From Haloplasmataceae bacterium (GTDB lineage Bacteria > Bacillota_I > Bacilli_A > Haloplasmatales > Haloplasmataceae), in contig JARDZP010000003.1 in the NCBI GenBank assembly GCA_029240795.1, positions 1-64,000 of the forward strand: a stretch of DNA of 64,000 nucleotides, written 5' to 3'. Below, in pieces: positions 28,301-36,611 of the stretch (positions are counted from its first letter, which is position 1; every line of letters starts with the position of its first letter). Below the pieces are notes generated by a model. That model was not told the DNA's origin. It ran no database searches and saw only the letters and a program-made list of their open reading frames with translations. The position numbers were made by a program, and so were the translations under genes.

Positions 28301-29172
28301 GAAGTGGAATTATAAAATGGAGAGGGACATTTGATGGCCAAGGCTATAAAATAAATGGATTATACATAGAAGAGACTTCTTTAAATAATAAAGATTATGG
28401 TATAGGTTTCTTCGGAACAGTTGATACAGGTGCAGTCATCAAAAATGTTAAATTTACAAATGTTTTTGTCAAAGGATTAACATCTGTAGGAACATTAATT
28501 GGTTATGGTAAACCCGCACTAGTTGAAAATGTGTCGGTGGATGGTGGTACTGTCATTTCAACAAATACAGGTGACTCTAGAGTTGGTGGCATAATTGGTA
28601 GATTAGCTCAATCTAGTACAGATTCATTAGTTAATAAATTGTGGTCAAATGTTTCAGTAAGTGGAAGTAAATATGTTGGTGGTTTAATCGGACATGTAGA
28701 TTATACTGCAGATACGACATTTATAATTTTTGTTAAGAATGTATATACACTTGGTGATACTACTGGTACAAGTGATTGGGTTGGTGGAGTAGTCGGTTTC
28801 TTAAGAGCTAGAATGGAAAATGCAGTATCTTATGGTAATGTATCAGGTAACAAAGTTGGTGGAGTAGTAGGTTATGTACAAAATCCTGCAGCAACAACAG
28901 CTAGACCGCTAGCTGCGCTTGATAATGCGATTGCTTTAAATTCTAGTATTATAGGAACAACTGAATCCGCTAGAGTTGTAATCGTAGCAGGTTCTAATGG
29001 TGAAGTAGATTCACTTACAAAATTATTTGCACTAGACACACTAGCAGGTGTAGATGGAACTAATGTAACTGCTTTAGAAATAATAGATGCTAATTGGTTT
29101 TCTACTAATTTACCAAGCTTTGATTTTACTAATGTTTGGCAAATTCTAGATGGTAAAGTAATTTTAAGATAA
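25381..29172 (+). CDS. Large surface lipoprotein with GLUG and Ig-like repeats
   Basis: 1263 aa from ATG 25381, preceded by GAGGAGG; upstream ATG 25327 lies within the promoter. The signal peptide ends VANGC (lipobox), then comes a Thr-rich linker. Next come a beta region (to ~150), GLUG-type repeats (VGGIVGYSKG, VGGIVGAV, IGGIVGSI, VGGIVGYSRN), a short fibronectin-like region, and three Ig-like repeats of atrophied-Big type (ITWSSNNTDVIANDG, ITWISSNQSAIANDG, ITWVSSNPEVISNTG). A second GLUG block ends the protein. It is probably anchored outside the cell as a polysaccharide- or surface-binding scaffold. No enzyme domain is recognised. Confidence 0.85.
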   Translation: MRKLSLFMLLMIMLVVANGCRKSTEQNTSATTTGSTTTTTTTVLQVPRFNSAIARSGEIANSIRIIASAEDSTAVIYFVIIAENAQEPNDVQIKAGVNYDGVTILDKGSAIGEIVEDRTTGLVGETTYKVAFVLELNGMFSQVTFRTAEATSEDDLVDRGDGSSENPFWVETIADLQKVGTGTDGWANTLHYVLKNDIDLIGVDWNPIGRNEDGTFIKFNGTFDGSGHVISNVTINNKICFIDPLDATKNEKSGFFCELDLEGVIKNFHLRNVNITANEKRVGGIVGYSKGMIENVSVIGGTISATTVTDSQVGGIVGAVYELGSISKAYTDITVKGEGKRIGGIVGSIDVSDKSTENLVISDVYTIGDVIGLTASSNQVGGIVGYSRNTNIERAYASGNIYGTTDIGGIAGFMQKRSSNTLYDGQPQLKDSFYMGSQVVGKGDASGANRVGALVGNISTNNNTVAVLVNNYAIDSVILSGKVGTTAYMGTNVNFDKFIDTTWLSTHLTGWNFTNVWEIKTSAVRPVLKGMNDNGSKVEHTVDLLVYDVLANKGETVGTLIINAKSNKTGNIYYVLVLKGQTAPTAVEVKSGANYGDVTLVASGSVLNSKQINETKALLINTEYDLYVYVEAGSETTPVTKVSGISQDISTGEKLIEAKNGLEIGSAEVSSNVTLPVNGLKGSTITWSSNNTDVIANDGTITIPNSNTEVILTATITIDGESIIKTFNLTVLGKTVEVRLTEAKEGLVLTYTNVNSNIILPSSGLHESTITWISSNQSAIANDGTYTSPEVVIVITLTARVSINGQSVTKDFTITVTPLTIEEKLNEVKSALNLVAETTTDLSLVTEGLHNATITWVSSNPEVISNTGIFVRPETSVDVTLTATITIDDQSVTKVFIVNAIEIEVNLPWGGENPETLGFYPIYSVADLEAYRDGANNGTIPKNSTFKLKRNIDMSIEYGPQGKNWTPIGFTPDGSGIIKWRGTFDGQGYKINGLYIEETSLNNKDYGIGFFGTVDTGAVIKNVKFTNVFVKGLTSVGTLIGYGKPALVENVSVDGGTVISTNTGDSRVGGIIGRLAQSSTDSLVNKLWSNVSVSGSKYVGGLIGHVDYTADTTFIIFVKNVYTLGDTTGTSDWVGGVVGFLRARMENAVSYGNVSGNKVGGVVGYVQNPAATTARPLAALDNAIALNSSIIGTTESARVVIVAGSNGEVDSLTKLFALDTLAGVDGTNVTALEIIDANWFSTNLPSFDFTNVWQILDGKVILR

Positions 29173-29177
29173 CAACA

Positions 29178-29212
29178 AAAACGTACCATATTCTATGAGT
29201 AAGGTACGTTTT
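29178..29212 (+). terminator. Rho-independent terminator
   Basis: AAAACGTACC (29178-29187) pairs with GGTACGTTTT (29203-29212). The following beta-helix gene is only 27 bases further, so read-through is possible. Confidence 0.75.
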
Positions 29213-29238
29213 AAATAAATAGTGAAAGGTGATAGGTA

Positions 29239-31353
29239 GTGAAAAAAATATTAATTACTTTAATTTTAATAGTAAGTGTTTTTATTTTAGCTTCATGTAA
29301 AACTAAAACAGATTCTAGTTTAACTTCAGGTTCTGAAGCAAGTACCGCAGTTACTACAGTTGGTAATACAGTTATTCCAGGAAGAATAGTTTATTCAAAA
29401 GGTCATAAAGAATGGTTTTATCCAGGACTTTATGAAAAAGATGGATCTGACCACATAAGAACAGTTGCTAATGAAAGAACAGGCATGAGCATAGATGTTA
29501 CTTTATATGGGGCTAAACCTAATGACCCTAATTTTGATAATGTAATCCCTGTTAAGGAAGCAATTCTAGACGCACAAGCTGGAGATGAAATTTATTTCCC
29601 AGCAGGAACTTATTATTTCAAGACAGCAACTTTATATACTCCATATATTTCTCACATTAATTTAAAAACAGGTGTGAATCTAAGGGGAGAAAGTAAAGAA
29701 ACAGTAAGTTTGGTTTCTAACTTCACACAATTAGATAATCAAAAAGAAACAACTGTAATTTCAGTTGTAAATGCTAGTAATGTTAAAATATCAGGAGTAA
29801 CGATTACTTCGATTGTATTAGATAGTGAATTACCAGATAAAGATATATCAAGTAAAAACTCCTATAATTACGATGCTCCTAAATATGGTATTAGTGTAGA
29901 AAACACTAAAATTGGTCAAATTGTGAGTAATGTATCTATTGATAATGTTTTAATAGAAAAGTTTCAAAGAATTGGTATACGCGTTAAAAGTTCTAGAGAT
30001 GTTGCTATCACTAATTCAAAATTTCAAAAAGCGGTTGATTTAGGTGGTGGGGGTGCTGGTTATGGTATTTCAATCCAAGGTAGCGGAAATAATATTGATT
30101 TGACAAATACTAATTTTGATACTTTATTTAATGTTGTAGAAAATAATGAATTTATCGGGCCGTGGCTAAGACATGGAACTATTATTCAATATTACGCTCA
30201 TAATAACTTAATAACAAATAATATCTATCGAGATGGATTATTAGATTGCATTGATTTACATGGTGAAGATGAGTACCTTAATGAAGTAAGCTACAATGAG
30301 GTGTTTAATACTAGGGCTGGAGCAGGTATAGCTGCAGGTAATAGTGGAGCAACACATGATGCTACAGGGCCCGGAAATTACATTCATCATAACACAATTG
30401 ATGGCGGCAGAAGAGGAATAGATGTTATTTTAGGTACAACATATTCTTTTATTTATGATAATACGATTAAAAATTTATCTGCAGAAAATTCAACCGGCAT
30501 CCAAGTTTCAAATGCTCCTCATACCGTGATTAAAAATAATGTGATTGAAAATATTAGGGGTGAAAAATCTAAAGGAATTAATATCGTTTACGCTTTTATT
30601 TGGAATAATCCAGCTGCAGGCATCCCTTCTGTAGAAATAACTGATAATAAATTTACAAATAATAAATATGCTATGTTTATTGAAACCTTCACGGATGATT
30701 CGCTAATCAAGGATAATACATTCACAGAAAATGGTACTGATTTTGTCAATAGTAAAGCTAATTTTGTTTTACCTGGAAGATCTGAAGATATGGATCCTAA
30801 AAATGGTCAAGTATTAGTTGCATCTCAAGATACATACATCGAAAGCGGGACACCAATATCAAGCTATGGAGCTTCTACTACCTTAAAATTTAAAGGTGAA
30901 ACAATTGAACCAGGATATAACAGAGTTGTATTTTATGAGTTTGATAACTATGAATATGAAGCAGCGAATTATGATAAAATCTATTTTAGGGTAACAGTAA
31001 AAGCGAGAGATGGTCAAACAACAATGAATGTTTGGGGAAAAGAAAATCTCGAATGGAATGAAAATTCATTATCATGGAATACAGCATCTTATATCGATTC
31101 AACGCAAATGTTTAGTAAAATCTATGATCCAAATAATGAATTAGTCAAGGTAATAGATTATAAGTTTTTGGCTACAGGAGACTCATTTTATACTTACTAT
31201 ATTGATATTACAAATTATGTTAAAAATTTAAGTGGCGGTAATTTTTCTTTTATTATCACGAATGAAGGTATAGAAGAAATGTATAATGAGTTTAGACCAA
31301 AAGAACATAAAGTTTTAAATGAACAACCAGCACTTATCTTTGTAAATGAATAA
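29239..31353 (+). CDS. Secreted beta-helix lyase lipoprotein with CBM96/DNRLRE-like C-terminus
   Basis: 704 aa. GTG start behind GAAAGGTGATAGG; lipoprotein signal ending ASCK (Cys20). Residues ~75-500 are a right-handed parallel beta-helix: DVTLYGAKPNDPNFDN at its entry, then many NNxI/NxF rungs, RHGTIIQYYAHNN and DLHGEDEYLNEVSYN. That last stretch resembles alginate/pectate lyase beta-helices (PL6/PL31-like), though the family cannot be fixed by eye. Residues ~530-704 (DTYIESGTPISSYGASTTLKF; LSWNTASYID) match the DNRLRE/CBM96 module, some of which bind alginate. It would act outside the cell, anchored by lipid. Confidence 0.8.
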   Translation: MKKILITLILIVSVFILASCKTKTDSSLTSGSEASTAVTTVGNTVIPGRIVYSKGHKEWFYPGLYEKDGSDHIRTVANERTGMSIDVTLYGAKPNDPNFDNVIPVKEAILDAQAGDEIYFPAGTYYFKTATLYTPYISHINLKTGVNLRGESKETVSLVSNFTQLDNQKETTVISVVNASNVKISGVTITSIVLDSELPDKDISSKNSYNYDAPKYGISVENTKIGQIVSNVSIDNVLIEKFQRIGIRVKSSRDVAITNSKFQKAVDLGGGGAGYGISIQGSGNNIDLTNTNFDTLFNVVENNEFIGPWLRHGTIIQYYAHNNLITNNIYRDGLLDCIDLHGEDEYLNEVSYNEVFNTRAGAGIAAGNSGATHDATGPGNYIHHNTIDGGRRGIDVILGTTYSFIYDNTIKNLSAENSTGIQVSNAPHTVIKNNVIENIRGEKSKGINIVYAFIWNNPAAGIPSVEITDNKFTNNKYAMFIETFTDDSLIKDNTFTENGTDFVNSKANFVLPGRSEDMDPKNGQVLVASQDTYIESGTPISSYGASTTLKFKGETIEPGYNRVVFYEFDNYEYEAANYDKIYFRVTVKARDGQTTMNVWGKENLEWNENSLSWNTASYIDSTQMFSKIYDPNNELVKVIDYKFLATGDSFYTYYIDITNYVKNLSGGNFSFIITNEGIEEMYNEFRPKEHKVLNEQPALIFVNE

Positions 31354-31398
31354 AATAAATAACTCCTTAAATTACTAAAATTTAGGGGGTTATTTATT
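31354..31398 (+). terminator. Terminator after beta-helix lyase
   Basis: AATAAATAAC (31354-31363) with GTTATTTATT (31389-31398), and the inner TTAAATT/AAATTTA pairing; TGTTTTTT follows. Confidence 0.75.
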
Positions 31399-31401
31399 GT
31401 T

Positions 31402-31472
31402 TTTTCGTAAATACGAAAATTAATCGCATATGCGAAATTAATATTGACTTTCATTTTGTGGTAATATATAAT
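31402..31472 (+). promoter_or_regulatory. Promoter D with upstream operator (ABC transport operon)
   Basis: Palindrome TTTTCGTAAATACGAAAA (31402-31419) overlaps the shared layout TACGAA (31412), five bases, ATCGCATATGCGAA (31423-31436). Then come TTGACT (31444-31449), a 17-base spacer and TATAAT (31467-31472). This site has an extra half compared with the others, and it sits upstream of -35. Confidence 0.75.
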
Positions 31473-31482
31473 AAAATTATAT

Positions 31483-31497
31483 TAGAAAGTGCTTACA
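31483..31497 (+). promoter_or_regulatory. Weak candidate cre box
   Basis: TAGAAAGTGCTTACA differs from WTGNAANCGNWNNCW at two positions. It lies just downstream of promoter D. Confidence 0.35.
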
Positions 31498-31519
31498 TCA
31501 AGTAAAACAAGGTGAATTT

Positions 31520-32101
31520 ATGGAACTAACTTTAAATAAATATCGAATGATGGATTTAACTTTTTTTAGTATATTAGCTGTAATAGCTGAAGTAATAAGT
31601 ATAGTCGCGTTAAGAGAATTTTCAGGTGCTGGATTTTATCTTAGTTTCTCAGTAATGATTGCAATCATTTCAATCATTAGATGGGGTGCTATTGGTTCAG
31701 TTGTTTATATTGCATCTGGCATACCTATGATATTTATATCAAGTGAAGAAATATTAACCGGGTTACTATTATTTCCTTTAGCGAATACATTTATTTCTTT
31801 GTCTACTATCATCTTTCTATTCATTAAAAGAGAAGATATTATAAAAAATAGATTATTATTCCTTACCTATCAAGTTTTGGTATTTGTATGTATTTCATTT
31901 GGAAAAGGAATAGCTAGTTATATAATAGATGGAAACTTTATAAATGTTTTGTATTCTTATTTTGTAAGCCAATTATTTTGTATTCTTATTACATGTTTGT
32001 TTTTGACCTCTATAAGTAAAAAAGAGGGATTGGTTGTAAATATGGAAAAATATATTTTATCAGTAAGAGTGGAGGAAGGGAAAAATGATATTTCAAGATG
32101 A
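31520..32101 (+). CDS. Membrane protein opening the ABC operon
   Basis: 193 aa with five to six predicted membrane helices and a short cytoplasmic tail. The plan (small, multi-helix, MMDLTFFSILAVIAEVISIV, with GAIGSVVYIASGIPMIF) recalls S-component-like ECF proteins, but no diagnostic motif is seen. ACAAGGTGAA precedes ATG. Its 3' end overlaps the permease gene by 17 bases, so the two are translationally coupled. It is the first gene after promoter D and therefore tied to uptake. Confidence 0.6.
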   Translation: MELTLNKYRMMDLTFFSILAVIAEVISIVALREFSGAGFYLSFSVMIAIISIIRWGAIGSVVYIASGIPMIFISSEEILTGLLLFPLANTFISLSTIIFLFIKREDIIKNRLLFLTYQVLVFVCISFGKGIASYIIDGNFINVLYSYFVSQLFCILITCLFLTSISKKEGLVVNMEKYILSVRVEEGKNDISR

Positions 32102-33047
32102 GATATTTAATAAACTCAGAAAATATGTGAGGATTATAATTAAAGATTGGAGACTATATGTCTTACTCTTACCAATGATCATCTGGTTTTTAATGTGGAT
32201 TTACAAACCAATGGGAGGATTATTGATAGCGTTCAAAAACTATGAACCTGTTAAAGGTGTTGAAGGAAGTGAATTTGTCGGTTTCTACAATTTTGAAAAC
32301 TTAATGTTTGGTAACAAGGCTTTAGAATTTTGGAAAGCATTTAGAAATACTTTTTTAATTAGTTTATATGGACTAATCTTTGGGTTTCCAATTCCAATCA
32401 TATTAGCAATCCTTTTTAGTGAAATAACCCATGAACCTTATCGAAAATTAGCTCAAACAATAACTTACTTGCCACACTTTTTATCTGAAGTAACTATTAC
32501 CGGTCTAGTCTTAACATTAATATATCATGGAGAAAAAAATACAGGTGTATTAGCCCAGTTTTTATTTGAATTAAACATAATACCTGATGGTACAAAAATA
32601 ATTCAAAGTCACCAGTACTTTAGGCCACTTTTTATAGTTACAGGAATGTGGAAAGAAGCTGGGTATAGTTCTATCGTCTATTTTGCGGCAATAATGGGAA
32701 TATCACAAGTGTTATATGAAGCTCTTAAAGTTGATGGGGGAAATAAACTACAAGAAATTAGGTATGTCACTTTACCGGGTATGGCTCCGACTTTAATAAT
32801 TATGATCATTTTACGGATAGGAAACATACTTTCTGTAGGATACGAACGGATTATCCTATTATACAACGAAAATATATACGAAACTGCTGATGTATTAAGC
32901 ACATTAGTAATAAGGTATGGATTAGAACAACAAAATCAAGAAGCATACGGGGCGGCTACGGATATGTTTAATTCATTAATAGGCTTTATTTTAGTTATTG
33001 GAGCTAATTATATTAGTAGACAAATCTCTGATACTTCATTATGGTAG
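32085..33047 (+). CDS. ABC sugar permease, LplB/YteP-like
   Basis: 320 aa with six predicted helices, binding-protein-dependent transport permease. The EAA loop reads YEALKVDGGNKLQEIRYVTL followed by PGMAP. The N-terminal WRLYVLLLPMIIWFLMWIYKPMGGLLIAFKNY is characteristic of the LplB/YteP group of CUT1-family oligosaccharide importers, many of which take up uronate-containing oligomers. GGAGGAAGGG precedes ATG within the previous gene. It pairs with the permease at 33056. Confidence 0.92.
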   Translation: MIFQDEIFNKLRKYVRIIIKDWRLYVLLLPMIIWFLMWIYKPMGGLLIAFKNYEPVKGVEGSEFVGFYNFENLMFGNKALEFWKAFRNTFLISLYGLIFGFPIPIILAILFSEITHEPYRKLAQTITYLPHFLSEVTITGLVLTLIYHGEKNTGVLAQFLFELNIIPDGTKIIQSHQYFRPLFIVTGMWKEAGYSSIVYFAAIMGISQVLYEALKVDGGNKLQEIRYVTLPGMAPTLIIMIILRIGNILSVGYERIILLYNENIYETADVLSTLVIRYGLEQQNQEAYGAATDMFNSLIGFILVIGANYISRQISDTSLW

Positions 33048-33055
33048 GTGTAAAA

Positions 33056-33919
33056 ATGGAGAGATTAAATAAAAGTGAAATTATTTATAAGTTTATTGCT
33101 TATACATTAATTGGATTATTTTCATTAATGGCTTTATATCCAGTCGTGTATGCTTTTTCTGCATCCATTAGTGGAAAAATACCATATGAAACAGGTAAGG
33201 TTATATTATTACCTAAAGAAGTTAGTTTTAAAGTATATAGATTACTCTATATTGATAAATTGTTTTGGATTTCATACATAAATACTCTCTATTATACTGT
33301 GTACGGTACAATTTGGAGTATGGTTATTTCTACCTGTGGGGCATATGCTCTTTCAAAAAGTAGATTACTATTTAGAAGAAAATTTAATTTATTTATTGTG
33401 TTCACAATGTGGTTTAGTGCTGGGATTATACCTTCATATCTAAATTATATGGGTATGGCAGTGAATAACCGTGTGGGTATAATAGTGGCTTTCGGTATTC
33501 AAGCCTATAATATCATCCTTTTAAGAAATTATTTTGAAGGGGTGCCAAAAGAAATTGAAGAAGCAGCAATTGTTGATGGTGCAAATGAATTTCAAATTTT
33601 CACACGTATTTATTTACCTATGTCTAAAGCAGCGCTTGCAACAGTAACACTATTTTATGCAACAAGTAGATGGAATGGATACTTTTGGTCAAGTAGGTTG
33701 CTAAGAGATTCTTCAGAACAACCACTACAAGTGTACATGGCTAATAAGGTAGATAATTATCAAAAAATGTTTGACGGTATGCCAATAGATATACCCTATG
33801 CAGCTGATTCTTATATATATGCCATCTTAGTTTGCTCAATTATACCTGTTTTGTTAATATATCCGTATATTCAAAAATATTTTGCTAAAGGGGTTAATTT
33901 AGGAGGAGTAAAGGGTTAA
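33056..33919 (+). CDS. ABC sugar permease, LplC/YtcP-like
   Basis: 287 aa, six predicted helices. The EAA motif reads EEAAIVDGANEFQIFTRIYL followed by P, with the typical C-terminal tail (YIQKYFAKGVNLGGVKG) of LplC/YtcP proteins. ATG 33056 is chosen because TAGGTG stands eight bases before it; ATG 33041 lies inside the end of the previous gene without a ribosome site. Either way the coupling is tight. It forms a heterodimeric channel with the permease upstream and pairs with the lipoprotein encoded next. Confidence 0.92.
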   Translation: MERLNKSEIIYKFIAYTLIGLFSLMALYPVVYAFSASISGKIPYETGKVILLPKEVSFKVYRLLYIDKLFWISYINTLYYTVYGTIWSMVISTCGAYALSKSRLLFRRKFNLFIVFTMWFSAGIIPSYLNYMGMAVNNRVGIIVAFGIQAYNIILLRNYFEGVPKEIEEAAIVDGANEFQIFTRIYLPMSKAALATVTLFYATSRWNGYFWSSRLLRDSSEQPLQVYMANKVDNYQKMFDGMPIDIPYAADSYIYAILVCSIIPVLLIYPYIQKYFAKGVNLGGVKG

Positions 33920-33924
33920 ATTGT

Positions 33925-33947
33925 TTTAAATTGCATGCCAATTTAAA
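33925..33947 (+). other. Intercistronic hairpin before the binding protein gene
   Basis: TTTAAATTG (33925-33933), loop CATGC, CAATTTAAA (33939-33947). No T-run. Such stems often let binding protein mRNA outlast the permease mRNA; that role is inferred. Confidence 0.5.
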
Positions 33948-33973
33948 TAAATAATAAATTATAGGAGGATAAA

Positions 33974-35977
33974 ATGAGAAAAATACTTACAGTTTTTGTA
34001 TTTATCATTACCTTAATAGTTCTTACTGCTTGTAAAACAACAAGTACAGAAAAAAGTGAAAATACCAATAATACATCATCAAGTGGAACAACTACGGCGA
34101 TTGACAACACACCCGGATCATTAAAATTCAATTTAGCTTTTGATAATTATGAAAGAACTATGACTTATAATCAAGGAGATCCATTAGTAATGCCTGATGG
34201 AAAAACCTTTGTACAAGGTGATTTGAAACCTGTATGGCAATACATTTCAGAAGAATTAAATATTGATTTTGAAGATGTAACAATTCAAGATCAATCAGGT
34301 GCAGAAATGATCAATTTTTCTGCAACTACACAATTTACTGATGCTGATATTTATGGAGGAAATAGTATTGGTGATGAATTAATGGCATATGGAGCTCAAG
34401 GATATTTTGTAAATTTAAATGAACATTTAAATTCTATGCCAAATTTCAAAGCCTATCTAGATGAATATCCAAGTGTTAAAAAAGCAATTACAGCTTATGA
34501 TGGTGGAATATATCATATTCCATACGTAGCTGAGATTGATAACTTCGCACGTATGTATGAAGTTAGAGAATCATGGGTTAAAACATTATTGGATTCACCT
34601 TTAAGTGGATTAGAAACTGAAACTGCTCAAATTACAACTGCATTTCAACCTTATTGGATTGGTTCAAATGCTCGTAATATTCAAAATGTAATTCAATTAC
34701 AAAATACGGCTGCAACAGGTGGTCTATTAACTCGTAACGTGGCTTTAACTAAATTAGTCGATTATATAAAAGTAACGTATCCAACATTTGCTAGTCAACC
34801 ATCTAAATTATTTCTAGGAGCAGAAGCTAAATATGACATCGATGAATTAGTGGCTTTATGGCGTGTTATAAGACTCTCTCCAAATACCTTATCTAAATTA
34901 GAAACAGGAACAGCTAATCCAGAAGCAGTAATTGCACCCTATTTCGTTAGACAATCTAGTTATAGAGAAGAACTATTTAGATTAGCTAATTATTTTAATG
35001 GACAACGCGTTCATGGTTCAGACTCATATGGCTCAAGATTCTATCTTGACAATGAAGGGGAATTACAATTCTCATATGCTGAAGATAGTTTCTTACAAAT
35101 CTTAGATTCTTTTAAAGCAATGTATTCTGAAGGCTTAATTCATCAAGAATTCGCAGATAAATCTAATAAAACAAACTTCAGAATGGACTTCTATGGAAAA
35201 GATACAGTTGTAAGCCATAAATTATTTGGATTTATGACATTCGACTTCACAGCTTCAACTACAGGAATTAAAGATCAAACTGATGTAACAGCAATTTTAC
35301 CACCAGTTAGTAAAATTAATGGTGGAAATGAATTTGTTCATTATATTGAAAATACGCGGGTTATTAAACCTGACGGATGGTCAATTTCAAAAACTACAAC
35401 TGGAAAAGATTTAGATGATGCACTTCGTTTATTTGATTATATGTTTAGTGAAGAAGGAAACGTCGTTCAAAACTATGGAGTACCTGCAAACATTGATCAA
35501 AATGAACAATTTACTGCACCAGATGGTACAAAGCATCCAAAATTAAACGCTTGGTTCCTAGAACAGGCAACTGAGCATTCAAGTGGGGACGCTTCAACAT
35601 TTGTTAGAGATTATATTGGTGGCAATATGCCTATTGGTTATTCGAAAGAAATCGGATTTGAATACCAATATACATCAGCACAAGGTTTTGCTTCATGGAA
35701 ATTATATAATGAGGCAAATATTTTTTCTTCAACTTATAAAGCAACAACAAGTCCATACTTCAGTCTAGTTCCACCTGTATTTTCATTAACAGAAGTTGAT
35801 TCAGATATATTAGCAACCTTAAACATTGGTGACTCACAAGTTGATGCAATGTTTGCATATGTTACAGGTGCACAAAATGCTGCAGCAGATTGGGAAGCAA
35901 TAAAACAATTATACGTGGCTGCAGGAATTGAAGATTACATTGATATCTATCGTGTAGCTTATGAAAGCATGAAATAA
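33974..35977 (+). CDS. Extracellular solute-binding lipoprotein of the ABC importer
   Basis: 667 aa. Signal peptide ending LTACK (Cys20), a Ser/Thr/Asn-rich linker, then a family 1 type solute-binding fold (GDLKPVWQYISEELNIDFE at the N-lobe; VIKPDGWSISKTT; LFDYMFSEEGNVVQNYGV). It resembles LplA/YtcQ lipoproteins but is longer than their usual ~500-550 residues; inserted segments lie around 210-330. GGAGG precedes ATG. It would deliver uronate oligosaccharides to the two permeases just upstream. It is the only binding protein in the island. Confidence 0.88.
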   Translation: MRKILTVFVFIITLIVLTACKTTSTEKSENTNNTSSSGTTTAIDNTPGSLKFNLAFDNYERTMTYNQGDPLVMPDGKTFVQGDLKPVWQYISEELNIDFEDVTIQDQSGAEMINFSATTQFTDADIYGGNSIGDELMAYGAQGYFVNLNEHLNSMPNFKAYLDEYPSVKKAITAYDGGIYHIPYVAEIDNFARMYEVRESWVKTLLDSPLSGLETETAQITTAFQPYWIGSNARNIQNVIQLQNTAATGGLLTRNVALTKLVDYIKVTYPTFASQPSKLFLGAEAKYDIDELVALWRVIRLSPNTLSKLETGTANPEAVIAPYFVRQSSYREELFRLANYFNGQRVHGSDSYGSRFYLDNEGELQFSYAEDSFLQILDSFKAMYSEGLIHQEFADKSNKTNFRMDFYGKDTVVSHKLFGFMTFDFTASTTGIKDQTDVTAILPPVSKINGGNEFVHYIENTRVIKPDGWSISKTTTGKDLDDALRLFDYMFSEEGNVVQNYGVPANIDQNEQFTAPDGTKHPKLNAWFLEQATEHSSGDASTFVRDYIGGNMPIGYSKEIGFEYQYTSAQGFASWKLYNEANIFSSTYKATTSPYFSLVPPVFSLTEVDSDILATLNIGDSQVDAMFAYVTGAQNAAADWEAIKQLYVAAGIEDYIDIYRVAYESMK

Positions 35978-35994
35978 AAAAACGTGTAGTGGGG

Positions 35995-36056
35995 GAGAAT
36001 TGTAAGAATTCTCTCTACTCCTAATATGAATATGAATATGTTCATATTAGGAGTAG
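35995..36056 (+). other. Two tandem hairpins after the binding protein gene
   Basis: First stem GAGAATT (35995-36001), loop GTAAG, AATTCTC. Second stem CTACTCCTAATATGAA (36015-36030), ten-base loop, TTCATATTAGGAGTAG (36041-36056), 16 perfect pairs, then AAAAAA rather than T. It is not a standard terminator on this strand. A 3' stabiliser or partial attenuator is more likely. Confidence 0.65.
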
Positions 36057-36080
36057 AAAAAACAAAGGGGAGTAAATTAG

Positions 36081-36611
36081 ATGATGAAAAAAATATTAAT
36101 TAAACTACAAAAATATATGACATTTATATATCTATTTTTCGCCGTATCAGTATTTGTGTACTCTTTAGGCTTTATTACGAAATTGCATGGATTATACTTA
36201 TATTACAATAGGTATAAAGATATACTTAATTATTATCGAGAAGTTTTACAACCATTTAATAACGAAATCTTTGATAGAGCTATAATATTTATATTATTAT
36301 CTTTGGCGTTGTTAATTTTGGAAATTAATAAAAAAGCCATGGGAATATTAGGATTAGTTCTTAGCATAGTAACCACAGTTTACTCTTATATTTATTCATT
36401 TAAATATATAAAACTATTAAAAGATTTAAAAGATCAATACTTACTATTTGATTTAACAAAATCTAAAAAATATACTAGTTCAACTATAACATTTGATATA
36501 GGTCATTCTCTCTATTTTACATTCGCTATTGTTTCAATATTATTATCAATAATTGTGATAATAAACTTCCTAGTTAAAATTAAAAATAGGGGGGCAAAAG
36601 AAAATGAGTAG
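36081..36611 (+). CDS. Uncharacterised membrane protein in ABC operon
   Basis: 176 aa, four predicted helices, with a lengthy extracytoplasmic loop between the first and second (YYNRYKDILNYYREVLQPFN). No family recognised. AAAGGGGAG precedes ATG ATG. Its end overlaps the next gene by eight bases, so they are coupled. It lies between the binding protein and ATPase genes of the same importer, and similar small membrane proteins follow (36604, 38191, 38689). Function unknown. Confidence 0.55.
   Translation: MMKKILIKLQKYMTFIYLFFAVSVFVYSLGFITKLHGLYLYYNRYKDILNYYREVLQPFNNEIFDRAIIFILLSLALLILEINKKAMGILGLVLSIVTTVYSYIYSFKYIKLLKDLKDQYLLFDLTKSKKYTSSTITFDIGHSLYFTFAIVSILLSIIVIINFLVKIKNRGAKENE

Noticed and set aside
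28872-29189. Antisense frame over the end of the GLUG lipoprotein
   Set aside because: Shadow of the real gene; no start signals and covers its terminator.
35995-36056. Treating the tandem hairpins as a simple terminator
   Set aside because: On the plus strand the stem is followed by A, not T; downstream genes of the same importer have no obvious promoter of their own.
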